Assembly (NCBI GenBank): GCA_025361705.1
Contig: JANYJW010000010.1
Span: forward strand, 1 to 64,000
From: Gemmatimonas sp.
GTDB lineage: Bacteria; Gemmatimonadota; Gemmatimonadetes; Gemmatimonadales; Gemmatimonadaceae
Reading direction: 5' to 3'
DNA: 64,000 nucleotides
In this document: positions 32,197-40,854 of the stretch, one piece after another
Layout of the letters: each line of letters opens with the position of its first letter
How positions within the stretch are numbered: the first letter of the stretch is position 1
Made by a program: the position numbers and the translations under genes
Notes under the pieces: model-generated
Seen by the model: the letters and a program-made list of their open reading frames with translations, nothing else
The model's database searches: none
Told to the model about the DNA's origin: nothing

Positions 32197-33438
32197 GTGC
32201 GGTCCGTCGACGTGGTGGGCACCGCCCTCGGGCAGATCGCCGCCAGCAAGCTGCGGTCGTTCTTCACGCTGCTCGGCATCATCGTCTCGGTGGCGTTTCT
32301 GGTCGCCGTGGTCGCCATCATCGAGGGGATGAACGCCTACGTCAAGGAGAACATCGCGGGCGCGGTGATTGGCGCCAACGCATTTCAGGTGCGCCGCACG
32401 CCGCTGCAGATCGGCCTCTTTGACGACGAGCAATGGGCGCGCATGGCGCGCCGCCCGCGCGTGACGGCCGCTGACGCCGAGGCGGTGCGCGCCGCGCTCC
32501 CCGATGCGGAGGCGGTGGCACTCAGTTCGGGATGGCCGACACCGATGAGCGACGTCATTTGGCGCGACGAGGTGATTGGCGACGCGCTCGTGTTCGGCGT
32601 CACGCCCGAGTACCAGGTGGTGCAGGATTACCGCTTTGCCAAGGGGCGTCCCATCACCGACGTCGACGTGCTGCAGCGGCGCGCGGTCTGCGTGGTGGGG
32701 CACGACATCGCCGACAAGCTCTTCGGCGGCATCGATCCCATCGGCCAGTCGGTGCGCGTCGGCGGCCAGCGCTGCGAGATCGTCGGCGTCACGGCGCCCA
32801 AGGGCAAGGTGCTGGGCCAGTCGTTCGACGGCTTCGTGATGCTCCCGGTGAGCTACCACGAGACGATATACGGCCGTCGGCTGACGGCGACCATCAGCGT
32901 GAAGATGCGGGAGGCCGCGGACGTTGCCCCGGCCATGGCGCGCGCCGAGGAGGCGCTGCGGGTGGAGCGCCGCCTGCGGCCGGGCACCGAGAACACATTT
33001 TCGGTGGAGACGGCCGACGCGCTCGTGGCGTTCTGGAAGAGCCTCACCAAGGTGCTCTTCAGCATCATCCCCGCCATGGTGGCCATCGGCATCGTGGTGG
33101 GTGGCATCGTCATCATGAACATCATGCTGATGAGCGTGAGCGAGCGCACGCGCGAGATCGGCATCCGCAAGGCCATCGGCGCGCGCGCCCGCGACATCGA
33201 ACGGCAGTTCCTCGCCGAGGCCATCGTGCTGTCGAGTCTGGGCGGCGTGATCGGCGTGCTCGCCGGGTGGTTGTTCGCCCTGCTCGTGGCGGCGGTGTCG
33301 CCGCTCCCGGCGCGCATCACGGCGTGGTCGGTGGGCGTCGCGCTGTTGCTGGGCGCCGGGGTCGGCATCCTGTTTGGCGTCTATCCGGCGCGGCGCGCGG
33401 CGCGGCTCGACCCCATCACGGCCATGCGGCAGGAATAG
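32197..33438 (+). CDS. MacB/FtsX-family ABC transporter permease 5 (type A)
   Basis: The protein has 413 residues, type A: the start reads ALGQIAASKLRSFFTLLGIIVSV, the periplasmic part has ARMARRPRVTAADAE (matching permeases 1 and 3), the coupling motif is [20 protein letters not shown], and it ends ITAMRQE. It is more diverged than permeases 1 and 3 are from each other, so this pair is probably older. Start is the GTG at 32197, 6 bp after the MFS stop. Permease 6 follows immediately. Confidence 0.91.
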   Translation: MRSVDVVGTALGQIAASKLRSFFTLLGIIVSVAFLVAVVAIIEGMNAYVKENIAGAVIGANAFQVRRTPLQIGLFDDEQWARMARRPRVTAADAEAVRAALPDAEAVALSSGWPTPMSDVIWRDEVIGDALVFGVTPEYQVVQDYRFAKGRPITDVDVLQRRAVCVVGHDIADKLFGGIDPIGQSVRVGGQRCEIVGVTAPKGKVLGQSFDGFVMLPVSYHETIYGRRLTATISVKMREAADVAPAMARAEEALRVERRLRPGTENTFSVETADALVAFWKSLTKVLFSIIPAMVAIGIVVGGIVIMNIMLMSVSERTREIGIRKAIGARARDIERQFLAEAIVLSSLGGVIGVLAGWLFALLVAAVSPLPARITAWSVGVALLLGAGVGILFGVYPARRAARLDPITAMRQE

Positions 33439-33439
33439 C

Positions 33440-34702
33440 ATGCGCCTTCTCGACCGCCTCCTGCGTCACACGACACTCGACGAGAACATCGGGATCGCGT
33501 TCGACAATCTGCGCGCCAACAAGCTGCGCTCGGCGCTGACGATGCTGGGCGTGGTGATCGGCGTGGCGACGGTGATGACGATGGCCAGCATCGTGCAGGG
33601 CGTGCGCACCCAGATTCTGCAGACGCTTGAGGTGGCGGGGCCGACGACCTTCTACGTCATGAAGGTGTTCTCGCAGCAGCCGCTGAACCCCGAGGCGCTG
33701 CCCAAGTGGGTGCGCATCCGCCCGGACCTCACCGAGGACGAGGCCATCGCCATCGGGCGGCTGCCCGAGATCCAGTACTCGGCGCTCTGGGCCCAGATCA
33801 TCGGCCGCCTCGAATTCGAGGGCGCGCGCACGCAAAACATGGCGGTCTTCGGTGGGGACGCCGGCTTCACCCTGATTCAGGGCGGGCAGCTCACGGCGGG
33901 CCGCTGGTTCACATCGCCGGAGGAGCGCTCGGGAGCAGCCGTGGCGGTCATCGCCGCGGTGCAGGCACGCCGGCTCTTCGGCCGGCTCGAGCCACTGGGC
34001 AAGACGATGCAGGTGGGCGGTCGCCCGGTGACGGTCATTGGGCTCTACGAGCCGCCGGAGAACATCTTCGCACCGCCCGGGCAGGAGACGGGCGCCATTC
34101 TCCCGTACAAGTTCGTCGACCGCGGCTATCGCCTCGACAAGGTGAACCAGGTGTTCATCTGCGTGAAGCCGCGCGACGGCGTCACGGTGGCAGCAGCGCA
34201 GGAAGCGGCGACGGTGCTGCTGCGTGAGCGGCGCCACCTGCGCCCGGCCGACGGCAACACGTTTGACCTGCTCACGCAGGACCAGATTCTCGACGTCTTC
34301 AACAACATCACCGGCGTCTTCTTCGTGGTGATGCTCGTGCTCGCATCGGTGGCGTTGCTGGTGGGCGGCATTGGCGTGATGGCCATCATGATGGTGTCGG
34401 TGACCGACCGCACGCGCGAGATCGGCGTGCGCAAGGCGCTGGGCGCAACGCGCCGCGATATCATGGCGCAGTTCCTCGTGGAGGCGGCCACGCTGACGGG
34501 CGTGGGCGGGCTGATCGGCATCGCCGTTGGACTGCTGGTCGGACGCATTGCCACGACGGTGCTGAACATCCCGGCGGCGGCGCCCTGGGGGCTCACGCTC
34601 ATCGCCGTGGGCGTATCGGTGGGCATTGGATTGGTCTTCGGCGTGCTGCCGGCACGCCGCGCCTCGCGACTCGACCCGATCGAAGCGCTGCGGTACGAGT
34701 AG
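33440..34702 (+). CDS. MacB/FtsX-family ABC transporter permease 6 (type B)
   Basis: The protein has 420 residues, type B: the start reads AFDNLRANKLRSALTMLGVVIGV, the coupling motif is DRTREIGVRKALGATRRDIM and the end is IEALRYE. The cysteine pair of permeases 2 and 4 is missing; that part of the periplasmic domain reads SQQPLNPEALPKWVRIRPDL. Start is the ATG at 33440, one base after the permease 5 stop codon. It is the last gene of the locus. The convergent lipoprotein gene ends 10 bp away, and no terminator was seen in that gap. Confidence 0.91.
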   Translation: MRLLDRLLRHTTLDENIGIAFDNLRANKLRSALTMLGVVIGVATVMTMASIVQGVRTQILQTLEVAGPTTFYVMKVFSQQPLNPEALPKWVRIRPDLTEDEAIAIGRLPEIQYSALWAQIIGRLEFEGARTQNMAVFGGDAGFTLIQGGQLTAGRWFTSPEERSGAAVAVIAAVQARRLFGRLEPLGKTMQVGGRPVTVIGLYEPPENIFAPPGQETGAILPYKFVDRGYRLDKVNQVFICVKPRDGVTVAAAQEAATVLLRERRHLRPADGNTFDLLTQDQILDVFNNITGVFFVVMLVLASVALLVGGIGVMAIMMVSVTDRTREIGVRKALGATRRDIMAQFLVEAATLTGVGGLIGIAVGLLVGRIATTVLNIPAAAPWGLTLIAVGVSVGIGLVFGVLPARRASRLDPIEALRYE

Positions 34703-34712
34703 CGCGAGGCGG

Positions 34713-35090
34713 TCAGTCGTTGGCGCTCGTGAACCGGATGGTCGCCACGTAGTCGGTCTTTGCCAACGAGGCGTTCACGGAGGGCTGCGGCGAGAGCGCC
34801 ACCTGCTCGCTCCCTCCCACCGTGAACAACACCGCCGCCTCGCCCGCCCAGATGCACTGCGCACCCGATGGGCACCGGGAGTCGGTCGTGACCGCGGCGA
34901 ATTGCACCTGCACCGTGTCGCCGGGCATGCGCACCGACTTGCCGTAGCGCACCAGCTGGTCGTCCCCGAGCCGTGGTGCGGTGGACGCGCCGCTGCACGC
35001 GACCGCGAGCGCGACCGCCAGCGCGGCGACAACAAGACCCCGCAGCACGCGCAGGCCCCGCTGGTGCGGCGGCCGCTCCTCCACGGTCAC
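34713..35090 (-). CDS. Small lipoprotein of unknown function
   Basis: The protein is about 125 residues. A hydrophobic stretch (LVVAALAVALAVAC) ends in a lipobox, so the mature protein starts CSGASTAPRLGD. The mature part contains DSRCPSGAQCIWAGEA, a two-cysteine motif seen in many short uncharacterised bacterial lipoproteins of beta-sandwich type. The GTG at 35090 was chosen because it overlaps the M28 peptidase stop as GTGA; a GTG at 35099 is also possible. The overlap implies co-translation with the peptidase, but no functional link is known. Confidence 0.75.
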   Translation of the reverse strand: MTVEERPPHQRGLRVLRGLVVAALAVALAVACSGASTAPRLGDDQLVRYGKSVRMPGDTVQVQFAAVTTDSRCPSGAQCIWAGEAAVLFTVGGSEQVALSPQPSVNASLAKTDYVATIRFTSAND

Positions 35091-36760
35091 TGCTTGCACG
35101 CGGCGTTCGGGTTCGGCTTGGCCTTGTCGACGACGATGCGGTGGTCCGCGTTCGCTACGGTCAGCGCAACGTCGTGCACCAGCTGGCTCACCGCTGCCAT
35201 GTGCGGATAATCGATGTACTGGGCCTCGTCCGTCACCTGGTGGTAGTCGGCGTGCAGCCCCGTGGTGAAGAACGTCACCGGAATGCCGAAGCGCGCGTAG
35301 CTGGCGTGGTCGGACCGACAGTAGATGTTCTCGGGATGGCCGGCCGCATCAAAGGTGTAGTCGAACATGAACGGCGCCTTCTGCGCCGTGTTCACGCGTT
35401 CCACCAGGTCCCCGAGTTCGGTGGAGAGGCGGCGTGAGCCGACGAGCTGCAGGTACGCCGGCCCGCCGCCGGCGATGTCAGCCGCTGCGCCGCGCCCCAC
35501 CATGTCCATATTGAGCTGCGCCACGATCGAGTCGAGCGGCACCGTGGGGTGCCTGGTGTACCAGTCCGACCCGACCAGGCCGATCTCTTCACCCATGTGC
35601 CAGACGAAGAGGATCGACCGCTTGGGCTTCACCGTGGCCTTCGCAAACGCCTCGGCGATTTCGGCGACGGCCACCGTACCCGAGCCATCGTCGTCGGCAC
35701 CGTTGGCAATGGAGTCGCGCCGCGGACGGCGGATCACGCGAATGGAGTCGACGTTCACCTTGATGGCGGCGAGCTGCGCCGGCGTCGGCGACGTGCCGTC
35801 GGCGAGCCCGCGCTTGAGGCGTTCGACTTCGAGGTTGTACGCGCGCAATGAGTCGTGGTCCACCGCCGAAGCGGTCACGCCGTTATGGTCGTTGTGCGCG
35901 CCGATGGCGACATATTCACGCTTGAGCGCCGAGTCGGAGCCCTCGACGGCGGCCACCACGTTGCGGGCACTGGTCGGCGCTTCGCTCAGCGAGATCTTGC
36001 CCGTGTAGGCGCCCGTGGAACTCCCCCACTTGGCGGTGGCCAGCGGCCCGCCGACGAGCGCCTGGGCCATCGCGTTCGACACGATGATCGCGACGGGCAT
36101 CACCATGCCGGGTCCGGTGGACGGCACGGTCACGCTTTCGCTCTTCATGAAGAAGCCGCGCACCCCAGACGGCGCGTCATCGAGCATGGGCAGCACCATG
36201 GCCGCCGCCCCCATCACCGGGCGCGACAGCGCCGTCATGAACTGCGCCTGCAGCCCCTTGGCCGCCACCTCGGGCGTGAAGCCGAACACGACCACCTTCC
36301 CCTTGGTCTGCTCGGCCGTGAGATGCACCGACGTGTCGCCCAGCAGCCCGCCGAACACGAGGTCCGCGCCGTCGACCGGCTTGGTGTTCCACTGCGAGAA
36401 GACGCCAAAGTCCCTCTGGTAGGTGAACGTGTTGCCGCCCGCGGTCACTGGAGACGCCATCCAGGTGCGTTTGACCAGCGGGACCTTCTGGAAGAACGTG
36501 CCGCTGTCTCCCATGGGCGTGAGCCCCATCTGCTTGGACCACGCTGCAATGATGTCCGTGGCCTTGTCGTGCGACGGCGTGCCCGACGCCCGGCCCTGCA
36601 GCGAGTCGTCGGAGTAGACGTACAGGCGCGACATCAGGTCTTCGGCCGTGATCGCCGGCTGGGTGGGCTTGGCCGGGCGCTTCACCGGAAGCTGCTGGGC
36701 CTCTATGGCGCCGGCCACAAGAGCGAGCGCGGCCAGTACGGCGGATCGAAGGAAGATCAT
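35087..36760 (-). CDS. Secreted M28 family zinc aminopeptidase with PA domain
   Basis: The protein has 557 residues with a Sec signal (MIFLRSAVLAALALVAGAIEAQ). A lid-like PA domain is inserted at about residues 140-280. The M28 core has YVAIGAHNDHNG (metal His and Asp), GADDDGSGT (bridging Asp), WHMGEEIGLVG (catalytic and metal Glu), LNMDMVG (Asp) and RSDHASYARFGIP (metal His). It is an aminopeptidase or carboxypeptidase acting in the periplasm or outside the cell. The ATG at 36760 begins the signal peptide. It is divergent from the Spy-like gene, sharing a 203-bp gap. Confidence 0.92.
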   Translation of the reverse strand: MIFLRSAVLAALALVAGAIEAQQLPVKRPAKPTQPAITAEDLMSRLYVYSDDSLQGRASGTPSHDKATDIIAAWSKQMGLTPMGDSGTFFQKVPLVKRTWMASPVTAGGNTFTYQRDFGVFSQWNTKPVDGADLVFGGLLGDTSVHLTAEQTKGKVVVFGFTPEVAAKGLQAQFMTALSRPVMGAAAMVLPMLDDAPSGVRGFFMKSESVTVPSTGPGMVMPVAIIVSNAMAQALVGGPLATAKWGSSTGAYTGKISLSEAPTSARNVVAAVEGSDSALKREYVAIGAHNDHNGVTASAVDHDSLRAYNLEVERLKRGLADGTSPTPAQLAAIKVNVDSIRVIRRPRRDSIANGADDDGSGTVAVAEIAEAFAKATVKPKRSILFVWHMGEEIGLVGSDWYTRHPTVPLDSIVAQLNMDMVGRGAAADIAGGGPAYLQLVGSRRLSTELGDLVERVNTAQKAPFMFDYTFDAAGHPENIYCRSDHASYARFGIPVTFFTTGLHADYHQVTDEAQYIDYPHMAAVSQLVHDVALTVANADHRIVVDKAKPNPNAACKQ

Positions 36761-36916
36761 CGGGGTACGGGTTGGGGAAGGCTCGATGGGGGGCCGCCTC
36801 GGCTGGTCTCGATGGCGACCCCTCATCATACCAAGGTCGCCGTCCCGGGGTTTCATCGCCAGCGACCCCGGGGGCGCACCGAGCCTAACGAATGGCTGGC
36901 GCAAGGCGTTTATTGG

Positions 36917-36922
36917 TACGAT
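36917..36922 (+). promoter_or_regulatory. Possible -10 box of the Spy-like gene
   Basis: TACGAT lies about 41 nt before the ATG at 36964, which has its own strong Shine-Dalgarno (GGAGG at 36955-36959). This gene therefore has a conventional leader, unlike the leaderless genes in the window. No clear -35 was found. Confidence 0.35.
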
Positions 36923-36963
36923 GCCCGGGCGATCGGCGCCGGGATACAACACTCGGAGGAAGG

Positions 36964-37344
36964 ATGAAGGTCATTCGGTTTCTTGCCGCAGCCGCACTCG
37001 CGCTGACGGCCACGACGGCGATGGCGCAGGGCGGGCCGCCGGCCGGCGGTCAGGGCGGCGGCAATCGCCAGATGGAAGCGATGATGAAGGACATCACGCT
37101 CAGCCCCGCACAGCAGGCCAAGGTCGACTCGATCGTCGCCGCCTCGCGCGCGGAAAGCACGAAGATGCGCGAAGAGATGACGGCCTCAGGTGCCCCCCCG
37201 GGCCCCGAGATGATGGAGAAGATGCGCGCCGTCACCACCAAGCGGAACGACGCCATCAAGGCCGTCCTGACGCCCGAGCAGCAGACCGTGTTCACCACGA
37301 ACCTCGCGAACATGCCGCAGCGCGCCCCGCGCCCGCCGCGCTAG
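36964..37344 (+). CDS. Small Spy-like periplasmic protein
   Basis: The protein has 126 residues with a Sec signal (MKVIRFLAAAALALTATTAMAQ), a Gly/Pro-rich linker (GGPPAGGQGGG) and a helical part containing two LTxxQ-type motifs: LSPAQQAKVDSI and VLTPEQQTVF. This arrangement is that of the Spy/CpxP-like ATP-independent periplasmic chaperones and metal-stress proteins. Homology is suggested by motif only. The start is fixed by the Shine-Dalgarno GGAGGAAGG next to the ATG. It is a single-gene unit with a perfect terminator 25 bp after the stop. Confidence 0.78.
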   Translation: MKVIRFLAAAALALTATTAMAQGGPPAGGQGGGNRQMEAMMKDITLSPAQQAKVDSIVAASRAESTKMREEMTASGAPPGPEMMEKMRAVTTKRNDAIKAVLTPEQQTVFTTNLANMPQRAPRPPR

Positions 37345-37368
37345 TTCCACGGTCCTTCCAGACGAGCA

Positions 37369-37404
37369 ACGGACCACGGTGAGCAATCACCGTGGTCCGT
37401 TTTC
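37369..37404 (+). terminator. Intrinsic terminator between convergent genes
   Basis: ACGGACCACGGTGA (37369-37382) pairs perfectly with 37387-37400 around the loop GCAA, followed by TTTTCT. It ends the Spy-like transcript and could also act on the opposing SDR transcript. Confidence 0.9.
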
Positions 37405-37441
37405 TGTCTCTCGTCCCCCGTCGTCCTTCGCTCGCCTCGGC

Positions 37442-38245
37442 CTACCGTCCGCTTGCCATCGCCCGCGACGCCATCCGGTCGACCAGCGACGGAAAGAACA
37501 TCTTGAGCCACATCCCCCACCGCGCACGCGACGTCATCACGAGCTCACGGTTGCGATGCTCCGCCGCGTCCAGCAGCAGCCGCGTGCACTCGGACACGGG
37601 CATCATCGCCGCCTCGTCCACGGGGCTGCGCCCCAACCGCTGACCATCGGCCCCGAGATTGCGCGCACGCGACCCCGTGCCGACGAAGCCTGGGCAGACC
37701 ACGGTCACCGACACGCCTGAGCCGTCGAGTTCGATGCGCAGCGAGTCGAAGAACCCACCCAGCGCCGCCTTGGCCGCCGAGTAGCCCGTGCGCATGGGAA
37801 CCCCCGTCTTGCCGGCGAGGCTCGAGACCACCACAACGCGCCCCTTCGACGCGCGCAGATGGGGCAGCGCGGCCAACGCGCAGTACACCGCGCCGAGGTA
37901 GTTCACGCGCATCAGCCGGTCAAAGATGTTCCAGTCGGTCACGTCTTCGGCGCGCGCCCACATGGCCTGCCCCGCGTTGCAGATGAGCGTGTCGATGCGC
38001 CCGAACCGCGCCACGGCGCGTGCCACGAGCAGGCGGCACTGCGCCTCGTCGGTGACGTCGCCGACCACCGTCTCGACCTCGGCCCCGCGCTGCCGGCAGG
38101 CATCAGCGACTGCTTCAAGTCGCGCCGCGTCGCGCGCCGCAAGCACCAGCCGCGCACGCTCCGCCGCGAGCTGATGCGCCACCTCAGCGCCAATGCCGAG
38201 CGACGCGCCGGTCAGCACCACCACCTGGCCGCGCCACGCGTTCAT
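37442..38245 (-). CDS. Short-chain dehydrogenase/reductase
   Basis: The protein has 267 residues with a classical SDR Rossmann fold: TGASLGIG near residue 13 (cofactor loop), CNAGQAMWA in place of NNAG, VSSLAG with the catalytic Ser, and YSAAKAAL with the catalytic Tyr and Lys. An Arg after the second beta-strand (AARDAARL) favours NADP(H). The C-terminal extension with FFPSLVDRMASRAM resembles the membrane-associated DHRS7-like SDRs. The ATG at 38245 overlaps the RidA stop as ATGA. The substrate is unknown. Confidence 0.9.
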   Translation of the reverse strand: MNAWRGQVVVLTGASLGIGAEVAHQLAAERARLVLAARDAARLEAVADACRQRGAEVETVVGDVTDEAQCRLLVARAVARFGRIDTLICNAGQAMWARAEDVTDWNIFDRLMRVNYLGAVYCALAALPHLRASKGRVVVVSSLAGKTGVPMRTGYSAAKAALGGFFDSLRIELDGSGVSVTVVCPGFVGTGSRARNLGADGQRLGRSPVDEAAMMPVSECTRLLLDAAEHRNRELVMTSRARWGMWLKMFFPSLVDRMASRAMASGR

Positions 38246-38637
38246 GCGCTGCCTGCGGTGTCGTCGAGCGCCGCGACGGCCTGCACCTCGATGTGATAGC
38301 CGTAGTGCAGCGCATTCACCGGCACGACGGCACGCGCTGGGCGATGGTCGCCCATCAGCCCGGCGTACGCGGCGTTGAAGCGCCCCCAGAGTTCCATGTC
38401 CGACACATACACCGTCACCTGGAGCAGGCGGTCGAGGTCGCTCCCGGCCGCCCGCAGGATGGCCCGCACATTGGCGAACACCTGGGCCGTCTGTTCCTCG
38501 ATGGAGCCCACGTGATGTGCCGTCTGGCCCGGGACAATGGGGAGCTGTCCCGCCACATAGACGCATCCGTTATGCACCATGGCCTGCGAATAGTGGCCGG
38601 CGGGGGTGGGGGCGGAGGCGGTGGCGATGGAGTGCAT
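38242..38637 (-). CDS. RidA/YjgF family enamine/imine deaminase
   Basis: The protein is 131 residues from the ATG at 38637. It has the RidA trimer fold markers: PAGHYSQAMVHNG (the GPYSQA-type start), VYVAGQLPI, EQTAQVFANVRAILRAAGSDLDRLLQVTVYV and a C-terminal ARAVVPVNALHYGYHIEVQAVA. The Arg that binds the substrate carboxylate (ARAVVPV) is present; the rest of the active site (PVNALHYGYHIEVQ) matches the broader RidA-like subfamilies more than E. coli RidA. It would clear reactive 2-aminoacrylate-like intermediates. An ATG at 38679 is in frame, but 38637 gives the normal family length. It is coupled to the SDR gene by a 4-bp overlap. Confidence 0.85.
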   Translation of the reverse strand: MHSIATASAPTPAGHYSQAMVHNGCVYVAGQLPIVPGQTAHHVGSIEEQTAQVFANVRAILRAAGSDLDRLLQVTVYVSDMELWGRFNAAYAGLMGDHRPARAVVPVNALHYGYHIEVQAVAALDDTAGSA

Positions 38638-38722
38638 GGGGAGGATGGCGGGCGTGGAGGGAGCAGACAGATGGCACATGGCTGATGGGAGGCGCTGGAT
38701 GTCGGACGCCGCCGCCCGCCCT

Positions 38723-38728
38723 TAGCTT
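38723..38728 (+). promoter_or_regulatory. Possible -10 box upstream of bshB1
   Basis: TAGCTT matches the box upstream of the MFS gene (30988). It lies 88 bp before the bshB1 ATG, so the mRNA would have an approximately 80-nt leader containing the CTGCCCT repeats. Confidence 0.35.
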
Positions 38729-38779
38729 AAGGTGTGGCATCGCTGGCCGCCTGTCGCCCCGGGATTCCGCGTCTTCCAT

Positions 38780-38800
38780 CTGCCCTCTGCCCTCTGCCCT
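38780..38800 (+). repeat. Three tandem CTGCCCT heptamers
   Basis: A short array related to the CTGCCAT family (CCAT precedes it), in the leader between the divergent ridA and bshB1 genes. Reverse-oriented CAGATGG and CATGGCTGATGG motifs lie at 38667-38690. Confidence 0.8.
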
Positions 38801-38816
38801 CAGGAACCCACCGCCC

Positions 38817-39536
38817 ATGCCCACCCTCGACGTCCTCGCCATCGTCCCCCACCCTGACGATGCCGAACTGATCTGCGGCGGCACGCTCGCCAGGCTCGCG
38901 CGTGAAGGGCGACACGTCGGCATTCTCGACCTCACGCAGGGGGAGATGGGGACGCGCGGCTCGGTCGAGATTCGCGCCGAGGAAGCCGCGAACGCGGCCA
39001 TGGTGCTCGGCGTCGCCGTGCGCGAACACCTCGGCCTCGCGGACGCCGGGTTCGAGAACCGACCCGCAACGCGCAAGCTGCTCGCGATGGCGCTGCGTCG
39101 ACTGCGTCCGCAGGTCGTCATTGCGCCCGCGCCGCAGGGACGCCACCCGGACCATCGCATCGCGTCGCAGCTCGTCCGCGACGCCTGCTTCCTGGCCGGC
39201 ATTCGCAAGCTCGATCCGGACAGTGAACCGCACCGCCCGCGCAAGCTGCTGTACGCCATCGCCTATCGCGAAGATCACGTGAAGCCGACGTTCGTCGTCG
39301 ACATCTCGGCCGACTTCGATACCAAGCTGCAGGCCCTCGCGTGCTACGCGTCGCAGTTCGAGGGCGCCACACAGGCCGGCGAGGTGTATCCAACGGGCGA
39401 ACCGCTCGCCGAGGTCGTGCGCCATCAGTCGGCGCACTACGGATCGCTGATTCGCTGCGCGTACGGCGAGCCGTTCTGGACGCACGAGACCATGCGCGTC
39501 GACGACGTGATGGCGCTGCAGGTGGAGACGTTCTAG
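38817..39536 (+). CDS. bshB1: Bacillithiol biosynthesis deacetylase BshB1
   Basis: The protein has 239 residues of the PIG-L/LmbE zinc deacetylase family. HPDDAELICGGTLARL (11-26) carries the zinc His and Asp pair, TQGEMGTRGS is the BshB-specific loop, and GRHPDHR supplies the third zinc ligand. The close match to BshB1 (DLTQGEMGTRG, REHLGLADA) suggests deacetylation of GlcNAc-malate to GlcN-malate in bacillithiol synthesis, in the cytoplasm. The bshA and bshC genes are not in the window. The ATG at 38817 gives the correct domain start. The next gene begins at the base after the stop codon. Confidence 0.88.
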   Translation: MPTLDVLAIVPHPDDAELICGGTLARLAREGRHVGILDLTQGEMGTRGSVEIRAEEAANAAMVLGVAVREHLGLADAGFENRPATRKLLAMALRRLRPQVVIAPAPQGRHPDHRIASQLVRDACFLAGIRKLDPDSEPHRPRKLLYAIAYREDHVKPTFVVDISADFDTKLQALACYASQFEGATQAGEVYPTGEPLAEVVRHQSAHYGSLIRCAYGEPFWTHETMRVDDVMALQVETF

Positions 39537-40163
39537 GTGGCACTCATCGACATCTCCGTCACGCTCTCGCCCGCCACCCCCGAGTGGCCGGGCGACACGC
39601 CGTTCTCGTGCGGCTGGAGCTGGCGCATGTCGGAGGGGGCCAGCGTCAACGTGTCGGCAATCACCACGAGCCCGCACGTGGGAACGCACGCGGATGCCCC
39701 GCTGCACGTGCGTGATGGCGCGGCCTCGAGCGACCAGTTGCCGCTCGAGGCGTTCGTCGGGCCGGCCGTCGTGGTGGACGTCTCGCACATTGCCGGGGCC
39801 ATCGACCGGCATGCCCTGCACGCCGCTGGCCTCACCGCCACGCCGGCGCGCCTGCTGCTCCGCACGGGCCACACCATTGCGCATGGGCCATTCCCTGATG
39901 CGTGGCCCGCGCTCACCGCCGCGTGCGCCGCCTCGCTCGCGGCCGACGGCCTGACACTGCTCGGCGTCGACTGCCCCAGCGTGGATGAGCGCGCGTCGAC
40001 TTCGCTCGCCGTGCACCACGCGCTGTTCGACGGTGGCGCGTGCATTCTCGAGAACCTCGACTTGTCGCAGGTACGGCCGGGCGAATATGATCTGCTGGCT
40101 GCACCCGTCAAACTCGGCGGCCTCGACGCCGCGCCCGTGCGCGCCGTACTGCACCAACCCTGA
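39537..40163 (+). CDS. kynB: Arylformamidase / cyclase-family hydrolase (KynB-like)
   Basis: The protein has 208 residues, the normal KynB length. The metal-binding motif HVGTHADAPLH (about 42-52) matches the cyclase family consensus HxGTHxDxPxH. ISVTLSPATPEWPGDTPF at the start and GVDCPSVDERAS in the second half are close to KynB, which hydrolyses N-formylkynurenine in tryptophan breakdown. No other kynurenine-pathway gene is adjacent, so KynB is a family call and not a pathway call. Start is the GTG at 39537, immediately after the bshB1 stop. Confidence 0.85.
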   Translation: MALIDISVTLSPATPEWPGDTPFSCGWSWRMSEGASVNVSAITTSPHVGTHADAPLHVRDGAASSDQLPLEAFVGPAVVVDVSHIAGAIDRHALHAAGLTATPARLLLRTGHTIAHGPFPDAWPALTAACAASLAADGLTLLGVDCPSVDERASTSLAVHHALFDGGACILENLDLSQVRPGEYDLLAAPVKLGGLDAAPVRAVLHQP

Positions 40164-40184
40164 CCATGACCCCATAGGAATCAC

Positions 40185-40772
40185 GTGCACATGACCACGC
40201 ATCACGTTGGCCTTCGCGTACTCGGCGTCATCGCCCTCGGGACCCTTGCCGTCGTCGCGCAGCCGAGCGCGAGTCGCGCCGGTTCGCGGACTTCGGACCA
40301 TGCCGCAACGACCGTGGGATCGCGACCGCTCCCGTTGCAAGGAGGCATCATCATTCAGGTGCGCGATTTTCCGTCGTCCAACGTCGTCTACGTCGTCGCG
40401 TGGAACGCCGGGGAGCCAGCATTCGGCATCAGCACCGATGTGCGGCGCACCGGAGCGCCCAACAGGTACCATCGGCTGTGGGTGAGCCTCGACTGGCCAG
40501 GCGGACGCGACGCGACGCAGGCGCAGGGCCTCGACCGGCCGCTCCCGGTGACCACCGTGACGGAAACGCAGAACTGTTTCAACGGCAAGTGCACACCGAA
40601 CTCAACATTCGGCGCGCGCATTCCCGACGGCCCGCTCCGCGCAAGCAAGGACCCGCTGGTGGTGAAGTTCATCACGGGCAGTGGCAGCGAGATCAACTTC
40701 ACGGCGCGCCGTGCGCTCGTGGACGCCTATCTCGCCACGGTCGATTCGGTCGTGACCGCACTCAAGAAGTAG
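40185..40772 (+). CDS. Secreted protein of unknown function
   Basis: The protein has 195 residues. A hydrophobic N-terminal segment (LGVIALGTLAVVAQPSASRA) looks like a Sec signal peptide. The mature region contains a Cys pair (QNCFNGKCTP) that could form a short disulfide loop, then a beta-rich region with SGSEINFTARRALVDAYL. No domain is recognised. The GTG at 40185 is preceded by AGGA at a suitable distance, but an ATG two codons later would give the same protein. It follows kynB by 21 bp and may be its operon partner. Confidence 0.65.
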   Translation: MHMTTHHVGLRVLGVIALGTLAVVAQPSASRAGSRTSDHAATTVGSRPLPLQGGIIIQVRDFPSSNVVYVVAWNAGEPAFGISTDVRRTGAPNRYHRLWVSLDWPGGRDATQAQGLDRPLPVTTVTETQNCFNGKCTPNSTFGARIPDGPLRASKDPLVVKFITGSGSEINFTARRALVDAYLATVDSVVTALKK

Positions 40773-40790
40773 CGCTCCAGTTCGCGGTTC

Positions 40791-40822
40791 GCCCGCCGGC
40801 ATTGGGGCCCGCCGGCATTGGG
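40791..40822 (+). repeat. Exact 16-bp tandem duplication in a promoter region
   Basis: GCCCGCCGGCATTGGG is present twice in tandem (40791-40806 and 40807-40822), then starts a third time. It lies just upstream of the cysteine desulfurase -10 box, and the second TTGGGG falls near the -35 position. Confidence 0.9.
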
Positions 40823-40842
40823 GCCCGCCCGCCGGGCCCCGC

Positions 40843-40848
40843 TATATT
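40843..40848 (+). promoter_or_regulatory. -10 box of the cysteine desulfurase-mnmA operon, leaderless type
   Basis: TATATT is followed by 6 nt and the ATG at 40855. The best -35-like element is TTGGGG at 40818-40823 (19-nt spacer), inside the tandem 16-bp repeat. Confidence 0.6.
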
Positions 40849-40854
40849 TCTGCC

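Noticed and set aside
38734-38816. A short leaderless frame after the TAGCTT box (38723)
   Set aside because: The GTG at 38734 opens a frame that is not in frame with bshB1 and runs into the CTGCCCT repeats without any recognisable sequence.
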